From Mycolicibacter engbaekii (GTDB taxonomy: Bacteria > Actinomycetota > Actinomycetes > Mycobacteriales > Mycobacteriaceae): a DNA stretch of 43,847 nt. The first letter of the stretch is position 1, and each line of letters starts with the position of its first letter. Below the pieces are notes generated by a model that saw nothing but the letters and a program-made list of their open reading frames with translations, was not told the origin of the DNA and searched no databases. This document shows positions 32,687 through 41,140 of the stretch, in pieces. The translations under genes were made by a program, and so were the position numbers. Where the stretch lies: the NCBI RefSeq assembly GCF_002101585.1, contig NZ_LQOT01000046.1:1-43847 (forward strand). The letters run 5' to 3'.

Positions 32687-33118
32687 ATGAACCCTCTACT
32701 GCACCGCACTTGCCTGGCCACACTTGCACTCTCGGGAGTCTTCGTCGGAAGCTGGGCCTACTGTGCGCCACTGCACTGGTACAACACGTTTCCAGGTTTC
32801 GGTCTTCGGTGGCTGCCCGTGCTCGGCCCCTACAATGAGCATTTCGCCAAAGACGTTGGCGCGGCGTATCTGGCGACTGCCGTGCTGGCCGCAATAGCCT
32901 TCGTCTACCTGGGCAACCGTGCATTGATGCTCGCCACAGCATTGACGCTGTCGACGTTCAACCTGCTGCATCTGATCTATCACGTTCCGATGCTGCACAT
33001 GTACGGCCCGCTGGACGCCGCCCTGAACGCGATCTCGTTGAGCATGGTCCTGGTGTGCTCAGTGGTGATAGCGCTTCCCGTCGAGGCGACGGCCGACTCG
33101 GTAACCGCAGATACCTGA
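32687..33118 (+). CDS. Conserved four-helix membrane protein, function unknown
   Basis: The 143-residue product has four hydrophobic segments (about 8-28, 55-75, 80-98 and 108-130). Notable features are the exposed WYNTFPGFGLRWLP loop after the first segment and the FNLLHLIYHVPMLHMYG segment with several His and Met, which might bind a metal or haem. I do not recognise the family with confidence. The ATG at 32687, next to AAGGGA, is chosen over an upstream in-frame ATG at 32651, which would put 12 polar residues ahead of the first helix. It diverges from the NDH-2-like flavoprotein, so a shared regulator and a redox-related role are possible. Confidence 0.7.
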   Translation: MNPLLHRTCLATLALSGVFVGSWAYCAPLHWYNTFPGFGLRWLPVLGPYNEHFAKDVGAAYLATAVLAAIAFVYLGNRALMLATALTLSTFNLLHLIYHVPMLHMYGPLDAALNAISLSMVLVCSVVIALPVEATADSVTADT

Positions 33119-33179
33119 GAGCCGGAACGCGTCAGTGCTATTGGGGCCGGCTGTCACACCCGCCCCTACGGTCGCGCAC

Positions 33180-33586
33180 ATGCGCCGCCAAGACGAGCAG
33201 CCCGGTCATGGGCTCGGCCCCGTGCTTACGGGCTTCCGCGGAATCGACGCAGCGCTCGACGGCGGGCTTCACCTCAAAGGCCTTGCGCTGGAAGAAAACA
33301 TCGCGGTCATCACCACAACCACGTTCGCGGTGACGGCAGACGCAGGGACAGGACCGGCCGAATGGGTCGAACACCTGCCATCGGTCGGCCCCGCCGCAGT
33401 CGCGCCGACAACGTCGTGCTCCTCTATCGGCCCGACATGTGGGACGGACAGACACCCCGCGAAGGAGAAGTCGACCTCGTCTTGGCCAAGGGCGCTGTCA
33501 TCCCGAAGAGGTACACCGTCGGGCACCAACTCGTCCGTGGAAAGTTCATCGATCTCCCAATCGATCCCATGCCCCAGCCTGGGTGA
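33180..33586 (+). pseudogene. Remnant of a DnaB-type replicative helicase
   Basis: Two reading frames together recall the RecA-like core of DnaB helicases. The first frame gives VLTGFRGIDAALDGGL, like the start of the core, then LKGLALEENIAVITTTT, like a later strand, with the Walker A region missing between them. Near 33400 the similarity moves to another frame: ADNVVLLYRPDMWDGQTPRE, then GEVDLVLAKG and TVGHQLVRGKF, which is clearly the end of DnaB. So there is at least one internal deletion and one frameshift. The source could be a phage or plasmid replication gene rather than the chromosomal dnaB. It lies in the accessory part of the window. Confidence 0.72.
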
Positions 33587-33696
33587 CAGGCCAACGCAGC
33601 CTTCCCGGGCCGACCGACGTCGGCGTTCGGCTCTTGGCGGCAGCCAGGACCGTTGGGTGAATTCCGCAAATCACCGTTCACTAATACATTTGCCCT

Positions 33697-34416
33697 ATGG
33701 CCTCTCATGTCGTGCGGGTCACCCCGGTCGGCAAGCACACGCCCGTTGGGGCGAGCACCGCCAGTACGGCAGCGGCGCTACGCGGCCAGATGACTAACAG
33801 CGTGGCAAGGCTTACCGCGGCGGCAGGGATCTGGCTGGCCGTCGCCGCGACGGCAGGATGCGGCCACCCCAACCCGCTCGGGCCACCCGTCCCTGAAGGG
33901 GCGACCATCCTCAATGGACCGGTCGCCCCCGCCCCGCCACCGCCACCTGGCTGGAAGCAGAACCCCGTAATCCCCACCAGTCAGCAGCAGGCTCAAGACA
34001 CCATCCTGAGCTATCTGAAGAAAACGCTGGCGGCGTTGCCTGCCGGGACGACGCTGGACGCCAGCCGGTTCGGAGACGCGACCAGCACAGCCGGATGCGA
34101 CGACAACGACACCAGCCCCACAGCACCCAAGAACTTGGACACCTGGGGCGATCTGAACTTTCCGCGCGGCAACGACACAGCGAGCATCGTGGCTCAGACA
34201 GGAGAAATCTGGAAGAGCTGGGGCTGGTACGTCATCGAACGCGAGGGGTTCTACAAACCCAACCGATTCGGCTACGCCCCCGACGGCTACAAGCTCCAAA
34301 TCATGGCCCGGTACCGACCGGATCAGGCACCGGGTCTCAGCGGTGTGTCGCCGTGCTTCCCTGGCGACGTGCCCAAGGAACGCACCCCGTTCCCGCAGGT
34401 GTTGGGGGGCGACTAA
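33697..34416 (+). CDS. Lipoprotein, first of a paralogous array
   Basis: A secreted lipoprotein with lipobox ATAGC and a 180-residue extracellular domain. It shares with the next gene the motifs QQQAQDTILSYLKKT, LPAGTTLDASRF, CDDN, TGEIWKSWGWYVIER, YKPNRFGYAPDGYKLQ and SPCFPGD, that is, a three-Cys mature domain. The style is reminiscent of M. tuberculosis LppA/LppB, but I am not sure of that family. The ATG at 33697 follows TACATT (33685-33690) by 6 nt, suggesting a leaderless start with a long pre-signal region of 31 residues; the in-frame ATG at 33790 gives a conventional signal peptide and is a serious alternative. The function is unknown. Confidence 0.75.
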   Translation: MASHVVRVTPVGKHTPVGASTASTAAALRGQMTNSVARLTAAAGIWLAVAATAGCGHPNPLGPPVPEGATILNGPVAPAPPPPPGWKQNPVIPTSQQQAQDTILSYLKKTLAALPAGTTLDASRFGDATSTAGCDDNDTSPTAPKNLDTWGDLNFPRGNDTASIVAQTGEIWKSWGWYVIEREGFYKPNRFGYAPDGYKLQIMARYRPDQAPGLSGVSPCFPGDVPKERTPFPQVLGGD

Positions 34417-34565
34417 TCCTCGTGGCCGCGAACACGCTCACAGCCCATCCGTTCCGCCCCTTCTTCACCGGCGCCTCTTTCGAGGCAGCCCCAAAGGGAA
34501 ATCCGGCACTGGGCAATTTCCGGAAGCGGAACTGACGCAGAACCTGGATTCGCACTGCGGCCGTC

Positions 34566-35186
34566 GTGAGAAGACTCCTGCTCCACCTCATCGCCACTTC
34601 GGCCGTCTTGACGGTGGGTTGTGCACCGACACAACCGGCAGCACCACTGGGTCCGCTGACCCCATCCGGCGCCACGCCGATCCCGGGGCGATCCATGGCA
34701 TCGACTCCGGCCACACCGGCTCCAAAGGTTCCGAGCTCGCAGCAGGAAGCACAGGACACCGTGCTGCACTACCTACAAAAGACCGTCGACGGGTTGCCGG
34801 CCGGAACGGTGCTCGACAGTACCGACTTCCGTGGCGGGGGCAACGGGTCATGCGATGACAACTTCACCGGTCCCGGCAGGCCACCGACCCAGTACGAATA
34901 TTGGACGCACGTCCATGGACCGCTTGGAGCCAGCCCGGATGAACTCGTCGCGGCGACCGGAGAGGTATGGCGTAGTTGGGGCCTGACCGTGACGGAGCGC
35001 GACGACTTCCGGAAGCCGAATAGGTTCGGCCACACCCCGGAGTCGTACCTGCTGCAGGTCAAGGGGTCGGGCCGTCCCGGCTATCCGCCGACGCTCATCG
35101 TTTCCTCGCCATGCTTCCCGGGTGATCTGGTGCGAGATGACACCCCTGCCCCGAGCGTGATCAGGCAGACCGCGTCGAGCAGATGA
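34566..35186 (+). CDS. Lipoprotein, second paralogue
   Basis: This 206-residue lipoprotein (signal LLLHLIATSAVLTVGC, lipobox TVGC) is a paralogue of the preceding gene: SQQEAQDTVLHYLQKTV, LPAGTVLDSTDF, CDDN, TGEVWRSWGLTVTERDDF, RKPNRFGHTPESYLLQV and SSPCFPGDL align block by block. It starts with GTG at 34566, 150 bp after its paralogue, and ends 55 bp before the P-type ATPase. The two copies differ enough to be an old duplication. A third copy survives only as a 3' remnant beyond the ATPase (37881-38050). Confidence 0.82.
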   Translation: MRRLLLHLIATSAVLTVGCAPTQPAAPLGPLTPSGATPIPGRSMASTPATPAPKVPSSQQEAQDTVLHYLQKTVDGLPAGTVLDSTDFRGGGNGSCDDNFTGPGRPPTQYEYWTHVHGPLGASPDELVAATGEVWRSWGLTVTERDDFRKPNRFGHTPESYLLQVKGSGRPGYPPTLIVSSPCFPGDLVRDDTPAPSVIRQTASSR

Positions 35187-35217
35187 TTCGCGGCGACCAC
35201 TACTCTCGATATCCGGG

Positions 35218-35229
35218 CCGCTTAAGCGG
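35218..35229. promoter_or_regulatory. Palindrome ahead of the P-type ATPase
   Basis: CCGCTTAAGCGG is a perfect 12-bp palindrome 11 nt before the ATPase ATG and about 12 nt downstream of a TACTCT -10-like element (35201-35206). It could be a repressor site at the transcript start or a small 5' hairpin. Confidence 0.4.
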
Positions 35230-35240
35230 ACACTGGCGCC

Positions 35241-37880
35241 ATGGCCGTCACATCGGCCGACGCGCCTGCGGCGGCCCACCTCGAGCGGGTTGCCGACGCC
35301 ACGGTGGCCGATGTGCTGACCCATCTGGGCACCTCGGCCGACGGGTTGTCCACCGAGGAAGCCCAGGCCCGGATGGAACGGTTCGGCGGCAACGTCGTGC
35401 GCACGCACCGGGTGAGCGCGCTCGCGGTGCTGCGCCGGCAACTCTCCAACGCGATCCTCGCCCTGCTCGCCGTGACAGCCGCCTTGTCCTACACGCTCGG
35501 CGACCACACCCAGGCCGTCATCATCGGCATCATCCTGGCCCTCAGCATCGGCCTGGGTTTCTTCAACGAGTACCGCGCGGAGAAGGCCTCCGCCGCGCTG
35601 CACACCGCGATCCGGCACCAGGCGGTGGCGCGCCGAGACGGCCAGTTCCAGCGCGTCGACGTCAGCGAGCTTGTCCCCGGCGACGTCATCCGGCTCAGTA
35701 TCGGTGAGCTGGTGCCCGCCGACGTGCGACTCATCGAGGTCACCGGGCTGGAGTGCAACGAGAGCATCCTCACCGGTGAGTCGAGCGAATCGGAGAAGTC
35801 CAGCGCGCCGTGTCCGGCAGGCACGGCACTACCCGACATGCACAACGTGGCGTTCATGGGGACCGTGGTCAACGCCGGCGAAGGGACCGGGGTCGTGTTC
35901 GCCACCGGCGCGCAGGCCCAGTTCGGCCGGATCGCCGTCGGTTTGGGCGAGCACCAACCCGAGACGACATTCCAGACCGGTCTGCGCCACTTCTCCTATC
36001 TGCTGCTGCGGGTCGCGCTGACGCTGACGGTTGTCATCGTCGTGATCAACCTGCTGCTGGGCCGGCCGGTGATCGATGCGGCCCTGTTCGCCCTCGCGAT
36101 CGCGGTCGGGATCACCCCGCAGCTGCTCCCGGCGATCGTCAGCACCAGCCTGGCAACCGGATCGCGCAAGCTGGCGGAGAAGAAAGTCCTGGTCAAGCGC
36201 CTGGTCTGCATCGAGGACCTCGGCGACATCGACATCCTCATCACCGATAAGACCGGGACGCTGACCCACGGGCAGGTCGCCTTCATCGACGCGGTCACCG
36301 CGTCCGGGGAACACTCCGATCCGTTGCTGCGGTACGGGCTGATGGCCACCGACGTCGACCCGGCCACCGGCGGCGCCAGCGCCAACGAGCTGGACGCGGC
36401 GCTGTGGTCGGGTCGCCAACCACTCGGCGGTGGTGTCGCGCGGGTCGGTTTCCTGCCCTTCGACCACACTCGGCGGGCGAGTTCGGCGCTCATCGAGGAG
36501 GACGGCCGCCGGACCCTGGTGGTCAAAGGCGCACCGGAGCAGATGCTGGAGCGCTGCGAGGTCGTCGCGCCGGAGGCGCACGGGACGCTGTCGACGTTGT
36601 TCGCCGGCGGGCAGCGCGTGGTCGCGGTGGCCACCCGGGCCGCTGATGAACTTCAGACCGTCACCGCCGACGACGAGACGCGTCTGACGCTGCAGGGTTT
36701 CCTCGTCTTCGCCGACACCCCCAAGGAGGAGGCCCGGGAATCGCTCGCGCAGCTGGCGACGCTGGGCATCGACGTGAAGATCGCCACCGGGGACAATGCC
36801 CAGGTCGCCGAAAAGGTCTGTGCGGATCTGGGTTTGGTGTCCAAGGGCACCCTGACCGGGGCGGAGCTGGAGCAGATCGATGACGCCGAATTGGACAAGG
36901 TGCTGCACGATCGGACGATCTTCGCGCGAATCTCACCGACCCAGAAGAAGCGCATCGTCTCATCGCTGCGGCGCACCGGCCGTTCGGTGGGTTTCCTCGG
37001 TGACGGCGTCAACGACGCGTTGGCACTGCACTCCGCCGACGTCGGCATTTCGGTCGACTCCGCCACCGACGTCGCCAAGGACGCCGCGGATGTCATTCTC
37101 TTGGAAAAAGACTTGGGCGTCTTGGCCTCCGGGGTCGCGGAGGGACGGCGGATCTTCGCCAACACCATCAAGTACGTATTGATGGGGACGTCGAGCAACT
37201 TCGGGACGATGTTCAGCGCGGCTGCGGCATCGGCCGTGCTGCCGTTCCTGCCGATGCTGCCCAGCCAGATCCTGCTGAACAACCTGCTCTACGACACCTC
37301 GCAACTGGCGATTCCGGCCGACCGGGTTGACGCGGAGCAGCTGCACACGCCCTCTCACTGGGAGGTCGGGTTCATCCACCGCTTCATGTTGACCTTCGGC
37401 CCGGTGAGTTCGTTGTTCGACTTCCTGACCTTCGGACTGATGCTCGGGGTCTTGCACGCCGGGGAGACCGAGTTCCGCACGGGGTGGTTCGTCGAATCGC
37501 TTGCCACGCAGATACTGGTCATCTACGTCGTGCGCACGAGGAAGGTTCCGTTCTTCAAAAGTCGGCCGGGCGGTGCGCTGGTCGCCTCCACCGCCGCCGT
37601 GCTGGTCGGCGGTCTCGTGCTGACGTTCTCCCCCATCGGGGTGCAGCTCGGGTTCACCACCCTGCCGTGGATGTTCTTCGGCGCGGTGGTCGCATTGACG
37701 GTCGGCTACCTGGCGCTGGTCGATGCCACCAAGCTGGTGTTCTACAGCGAGCCCGTGCAGAACACCGCCGAGCAGCTCCGCACCCGCGGACTTGTACACC
37801 GGATACACCGGCGCGCCGCACGGTTCGAGCTCCCGATGCTGCCGAAGATTCAGGCCATCAGAGCCCGCAGCGCATCGTGA
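35241..37880 (+). CDS. MgtA-type magnesium P-type ATPase (P-IIIB)
   Basis: This 879-residue ATPase shows the full P-type set: the TGES motif as ILTGESSESEK near 175, the phosphorylation site DKTGTLT near 337, the nucleotide-domain KGAPEQM near 430 and the hinge GDGVNDALAL near 590. Ten hydrophobic segments are arranged as in P-III/P-II pumps, with the membrane motif GITPQLLPAIV near 290 and PSQILLNNLLYD near 672, typical of the MgtA/MgtB Mg2+ importers. The CPx motif of heavy-metal pumps is absent. It likely brings Mg2+ into the cell. The ATG at 35241 follows a short palindrome. The gene lies between paralogous lipoprotein sequences, as if inserted there. Confidence 0.92.
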   Translation: MAVTSADAPAAAHLERVADATVADVLTHLGTSADGLSTEEAQARMERFGGNVVRTHRVSALAVLRRQLSNAILALLAVTAALSYTLGDHTQAVIIGIILALSIGLGFFNEYRAEKASAALHTAIRHQAVARRDGQFQRVDVSELVPGDVIRLSIGELVPADVRLIEVTGLECNESILTGESSESEKSSAPCPAGTALPDMHNVAFMGTVVNAGEGTGVVFATGAQAQFGRIAVGLGEHQPETTFQTGLRHFSYLLLRVALTLTVVIVVINLLLGRPVIDAALFALAIAVGITPQLLPAIVSTSLATGSRKLAEKKVLVKRLVCIEDLGDIDILITDKTGTLTHGQVAFIDAVTASGEHSDPLLRYGLMATDVDPATGGASANELDAALWSGRQPLGGGVARVGFLPFDHTRRASSALIEEDGRRTLVVKGAPEQMLERCEVVAPEAHGTLSTLFAGGQRVVAVATRAADELQTVTADDETRLTLQGFLVFADTPKEEARESLAQLATLGIDVKIATGDNAQVAEKVCADLGLVSKGTLTGAELEQIDDAELDKVLHDRTIFARISPTQKKRIVSSLRRTGRSVGFLGDGVNDALALHSADVGISVDSATDVAKDAADVILLEKDLGVLASGVAEGRRIFANTIKYVLMGTSSNFGTMFSAAAASAVLPFLPMLPSQILLNNLLYDTSQLAIPADRVDAEQLHTPSHWEVGFIHRFMLTFGPVSSLFDFLTFGLMLGVLHAGETEFRTGWFVESLATQILVIYVVRTRKVPFFKSRPGGALVASTAAVLVGGLVLTFSPIGVQLGFTTLPWMFFGAVVALTVGYLALVDATKLVFYSEPVQNTAEQLRTRGLVHRIHRRAARFELPMLPKIQAIRARSAS

Positions 37881-38050
37881 CGGCTATGACGAGACGCACC
37901 CTATGGGTACATCCTGCAGATCGCGGCCGCTCGCCTGCGACGTATCCGCCCACCATTATCGGCGCCTCACCGTGCTACCCGGGAAATCTGCGGCGCGCGG
38001 ACATCCCGCGAAACCCGCCAGTGCTCATGCAGACCGCGCCGGGATCCTGA
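37881..38050 (+). pseudogene. 3' remnant of a third paralogous lipoprotein gene
   Basis: Directly after the ATPase stop, a frame ending at 38050 encodes YPPTIIGASPCYPGNL and then NPPVLMQTAPGS. This aligns with the end of the lipoprotein at 34566-35186 (YPPTLIVSSPCFPGDL and VIRQTASS), including position of the stop. The preceding TLWVHPADRG aligns with the LLQVKGSGRPG region. No start, signal peptide or N-terminal half is present, so it is a truncated copy. A DGY coding triplet set in another frame overlaps the ATPase stop, hinting that the break point lies at the stop codon itself. Confidence 0.72.
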
Positions 38051-38239
38051 TCCGGCGAACCGCCGCTTGTGCTGCTGCCGCCTGCCATCGACCTTCCCCG
38101 ACTCCACCCGCACCTGCCCCCGCTTTGTGTCAATGACCTTCACCCATGACGGGAACCACGCCATGGCGGCAGCAGTACGGGGCTTTTTCTGTCGGGCTCA
38201 CCCGCAGGAGTTCGAGATTTGCCGGGCTTGGTACCTGAC

Positions 38240-38749
38240 TTAGTTGCCGTCGTTGCCGCCGCCGGTGTCGTCGTCCATCATCTCCAGCAAGTAATAGGAC
38301 GTGAGGTCGGTGAGGTTCTTCTGTATCTGCTGCTCACGAGGCAAGGCCCGCAGCAGTGTCGGCAGCAGGCTCAAGAAGAGGACCAGCCTCCCAGCTCCCG
38401 TGCCTTCCAACCTCTGCAACCGGGTCTGCATCTTGTTCGACTCGACGCGCTCCGCTACGGCGTCGTCCATCAGCGCCTGGGTCGGGTTGACGATGTTCGG
38501 ATTGTCCGTCAGCTCGATGACCGCCGCACCGCTCGACGCGATGTTGGCATAACTCGCCTCAAGCTCGGTGCGCACCTTCTCGTACACCGCAATGAGGACG
38601 GCGATGTACTGCTTGACCGCATCACTGTCGCGCGTGAGAGGTTTCGCCACAGACTGTCGCTCCCTCTTGAGGGCCTTGCTGAGGCGGTTTCGCTCCTCGA
38701 CCGCCGCGACGAACTCAGTGACGGCGATGTCCAGTGCCTCGTTTGCCAT
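38240..38749 (-). CDS. Helical protein of unknown function
   Basis: A 169-residue protein rich in helix-forming residues and without signal or membrane segment up to about 130. The first 45 residues (AVTEFVAAVEERNRLSKAL, then KRERQSVAKPL) look like a coiled coil. A moderately hydrophobic stretch, RLVLFLSLLPTLLRALP, lies near 122-138, and the C-terminus is acidic and glycine-rich (MMDDDTGGGNDGN). I do not recognise the family. Reading frame, codon use and ATG start at 38749 look genuine. It lies between the lipoprotein remnant and the tRNA scar and so may belong to an integrated element. Confidence 0.62.
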   Translation of the reverse strand: MANEALDIAVTEFVAAVEERNRLSKALKRERQSVAKPLTRDSDAVKQYIAVLIAVYEKVRTELEASYANIASSGAAVIELTDNPNIVNPTQALMDDAVAERVESNKMQTRLQRLEGTGAGRLVLFLSLLPTLLRALPREQQIQKNLTDLTSYYLLEMMDDDTGGGNDGN

Positions 38750-39118
38750 GTCTCCCCTGGTGTTCGTGCGATGCGCCGGCTAGCCCCAAGATCATGCCCG
38801 TGGTGGTCAAAACGGGAAAGGGGTGTCTCCGATTGCTCTAATAACACCCTCTGTCCGCTGTCGGGCTGACAGGAATTGGACCTGCGAACAACTTGACCCC
38901 CAGAGGCCCATCGTCGCCGTACCGAGGATTCTGGTGGCTCCAGACACCGAGTTTGCCGGTGGCAGTGGGTTGTTCAGTCTGATGAACCGTGAGCCTGGCG
39001 ACCCATTCCCCGCTGCGCGCGACGTCGGCGCGATCAGCGAGGAGACGTCCGCAGTCTGGCACCGAAAGCATCCGAGGAGCGGTTTTTCTATTTCAGACAA
39101 TGCGTCTACATTTCGTGC
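38750..39118. other. Intergenic region with tRNA scar and leaderless promoter
   Basis: No convincing gene lies in these 369 bp. The tRNA-Pro 3' half is at 38860-38903. To its right an open frame reads PRILVAPDTEFAGGSGLF and continues in phase past 39118, but it has no proper start and may be a gene remnant. At the right end TACATT (39107-39112) stands 6 nt before the ATG at 39119, and AGAC-N5-GTCT (39095-39107) overlaps it. Confidence 0.5.
38860..38903 (-). other. 3' half of a tRNA-Pro(GGG) gene (probable att scar)
   Basis: Read on minus, the sequence starts at the anticodon loop CTGGGGG, continues with the 3' anticodon strand TCAAG, a variable region, the T stem-loop GCAGG TCCAATT CCTGT and the acceptor strand CAGCCCGAC. 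The 5' half of the tRNA is not adjacent. The T-loop is altered (TCCAATT where TTCAAAT is expected), so it cannot be functional. Ending at the 3' end and starting at the anticodon loop is the classic extent of an integrase attachment core. Confidence 0.7.
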
Positions 39119-41140
39119 ATGGCAGCAGAGCAACCGATCCGGGTCGTGATCTGGGGTCCTGGTGATATGGGCGGACGGGCCCTTCAAGCCACCTTGGATT
39201 CTCCCGACTATGACGTCGTGGGCGTGAAGGTGTTCAGCCCGCACAAGGACGGGGTGGACATCGGCGTCCTCGCCGGCCGTGACCCGGTAGGCATCCGCGC
39301 CACCACGTCGAAGGAGGCGATCCTCGCGCTGGACGCCGACCTGGTGATCCACACTCCCACCACGCCTGCACTCCTGCAGGGTGCGGACGAGGACGTGATC
39401 GAACTGCTGAAGTCAGGCAAGAACGTCGTCTCGGCCGCGGCCTTCCACAATCCAGCCCAGCCGACCTGGCTCTCCGAGACGCATTCGCCGCTGTCGATAC
39501 TCCGCTCGCTGGCCCGCCTCAAGGTCACTGGAAACGTCTTCGGCGCAGCCGAGAAGCGAGCGCTCAAGGGATTGGCCGCCACCATGCGGGCCGTCAACTC
39601 CCCCGTTGGCTTCGCGCTGCGGCCCGGAGCCGAACTGCTCGCGCGGGGCGTCGTCGGCCGCGCGATCCACCAGCGCGCCGACGGCGCCCGCCTGCAGAAA
39701 GCCTGCCTGAACGGTGGCGTCTCCCTGCACGGAACGGGTCTGCACCCCGGTCTGATGGTCGAGCAGGTGCTGCTCCGGACCGCCCTTCTCATGGACGAGG
39801 TCGAGGAGGTGCGGTTCCTCGAAGTCGGAGACCTCTCCGCGGCACCCGACGGCATGTGGGGCGGCCTGTCCAGCCTGGGATTCGGAGAGCCGCTCAGCGC
39901 GGTCGACAACGACCACGCGATCGCCTGGATGCAGCACTTCTACTTCGACGCAGTGCTCGGCAACGTCGCTTGGGAGCTGTGGGGTGTGCCCCCGGAGCAG
40001 GTGCGCGTCGAACGGCACGTCTACCCCGTCCCCGCGCGGGTGGAAGTGGCTGCCGGCGGCACGGTGATCCGACCCGGCACGGTCGGCGCGATCCACATGA
40101 CCTACCGCGGCTACATCGGTGACCGGCTCTTCATGACCAACGAGGAGTGCTGGCACGTGGGCGGCGGCAACGCGCACCTGGGGCCCGATCATCCGAACAG
40201 CCTCGCCGGCGGCCACCTGATCACCCTGGAGGGGAAGCCCGGCAGGGTCGAGATGCGCAGCGAGCCCGACGACGAAGCGTTCAACGCCGACTGGTCCGCC
40301 GTCACCGACATCTCGGTCAACGCCATGCTGGCTGCGGCGCCGGCGCTCATCGCGTCGCCGCCCGGGGTCGTCATCCCCGATCTCGCACCTCGCTACCGGC
40401 TGGAGCCGGCAACTGACACCACGCCGACCGATGCCGCGACGCCCATCACCGTCGCCGTGGTGGGAGACGGCGCTGTCGCCGAACACCTGACCCACCGGAT
40501 CGCCGATCGAGTCGGACTTGTTCCTGCCGACGGCGATTCGGCGGATCTGGTCGTGTTCGCCGCCGACGGGCCACCGGATACCCAGGCGGTGCTCGAGGCA
40601 CTGGCGTCCGGCACGGACGTCATCACCGTCTCCCCCGTTCCCGACACCGCGGCCGTGCTCGCCGCCTGCCGCGCCGGCGGCTCCACGTACCACGCCACCG
40701 GAGGATATGCGGCTGCCCTGCCGGGCTACGTCATGCGGGCGCTGTCCGGGATCAGTCGCGGCACGCAGTCGGTGACACTCTCCCAGGCGGTCACCGAGTA
40801 TCCCGCCGACGAGCCGTCGCTGGAGCTTGCGCGGGCTCTCCTGGGCGACGCCGTCTTTCGGACCGGAGGCCCCGACGAGCGCGCCGTGCTTGGCACTGAC
40901 CTCCCCGACACTGACGCTCCCCTGCAGTGGCGCCTACAAACCGAGTCGGGCGACGCCCGCGGCAACACGCGGTTCACGTTCCACGCCGGGGATGCGCCCG
41001 ACGCCGTGCATCCTGCTGTCCACCTCACCTGCTGGGGCATCCTGGCTGCCATCGCCCCGGTGCGTGCCAGCGCGCCGGGGATCCTCCACCACGATCTGGG
41101 GATCGATCACCTTCGAACTGATCACCGCCTGCCGTCCTGA
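39119..41140 (+). CDS. DapB-like NAD(P)-dependent oxidoreductase, duplicated Rossmann architecture
   Basis: The 673-residue protein begins with a dihydrodipicolinate-reductase-like nucleotide-binding domain (VVIWGPGDMGGRALQATL, then DADLVIHTPTT and SGKNVVSAAAFHNPA). The middle (about 190-430) is the catalytic-type domain, with GLHPGLMVEQVL and TNEECWHVGGGN. A second Rossmann-like start appears at about 440 (ITVAVVGDGAVAEHLTHRI, then SADLVVFAADGPP and SGTDVITVSPVPD), so the protein looks like 1.7 copies of the same fold. Mycobacteria have several such paralogues, usually about 350 residues, without an assigned substrate. The ATG at 39119 stands 6 nt from TACATT, a leaderless arrangement. Confidence 0.85.
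   Translation: MAAEQPIRVVIWGPGDMGGRALQATLDSPDYDVVGVKVFSPHKDGVDIGVLAGRDPVGIRATTSKEAILALDADLVIHTPTTPALLQGADEDVIELLKSGKNVVSAAAFHNPAQPTWLSETHSPLSILRSLARLKVTGNVFGAAEKRALKGLAATMRAVNSPVGFALRPGAELLARGVVGRAIHQRADGARLQKACLNGGVSLHGTGLHPGLMVEQVLLRTALLMDEVEEVRFLEVGDLSAAPDGMWGGLSSLGFGEPLSAVDNDHAIAWMQHFYFDAVLGNVAWELWGVPPEQVRVERHVYPVPARVEVAAGGTVIRPGTVGAIHMTYRGYIGDRLFMTNEECWHVGGGNAHLGPDHPNSLAGGHLITLEGKPGRVEMRSEPDDEAFNADWSAVTDISVNAMLAAAPALIASPPGVVIPDLAPRYRLEPATDTTPTDAATPITVAVVGDGAVAEHLTHRIADRVGLVPADGDSADLVVFAADGPPDTQAVLEALASGTDVITVSPVPDTAAVLAACRAGGSTYHATGGYAAALPGYVMRALSGISRGTQSVTLSQAVTEYPADEPSLELARALLGDAVFRTGGPDERAVLGTDLPDTDAPLQWRLQTESGDARGNTRFTFHAGDAPDAVHPAVHLTCWGILAAIAPVRASAPGILHHDLGIDHLRTDHRLPS

Noticed and set aside
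37967..38164. A minus-strand ORF starting MAWFPSWVKVIDTKRG
   Set aside because: The first part looks superficially protein-like, but the rest is the antisense of the lipoprotein remnant and no ribosome site or family supports it.
38823..39149. A 108-codon frame running through the tRNA scar
   Set aside because: It starts inside the tRNA fragment and overlaps the leaderless start at 39119; only a middle stretch looks protein-like, so at most it is a remnant.
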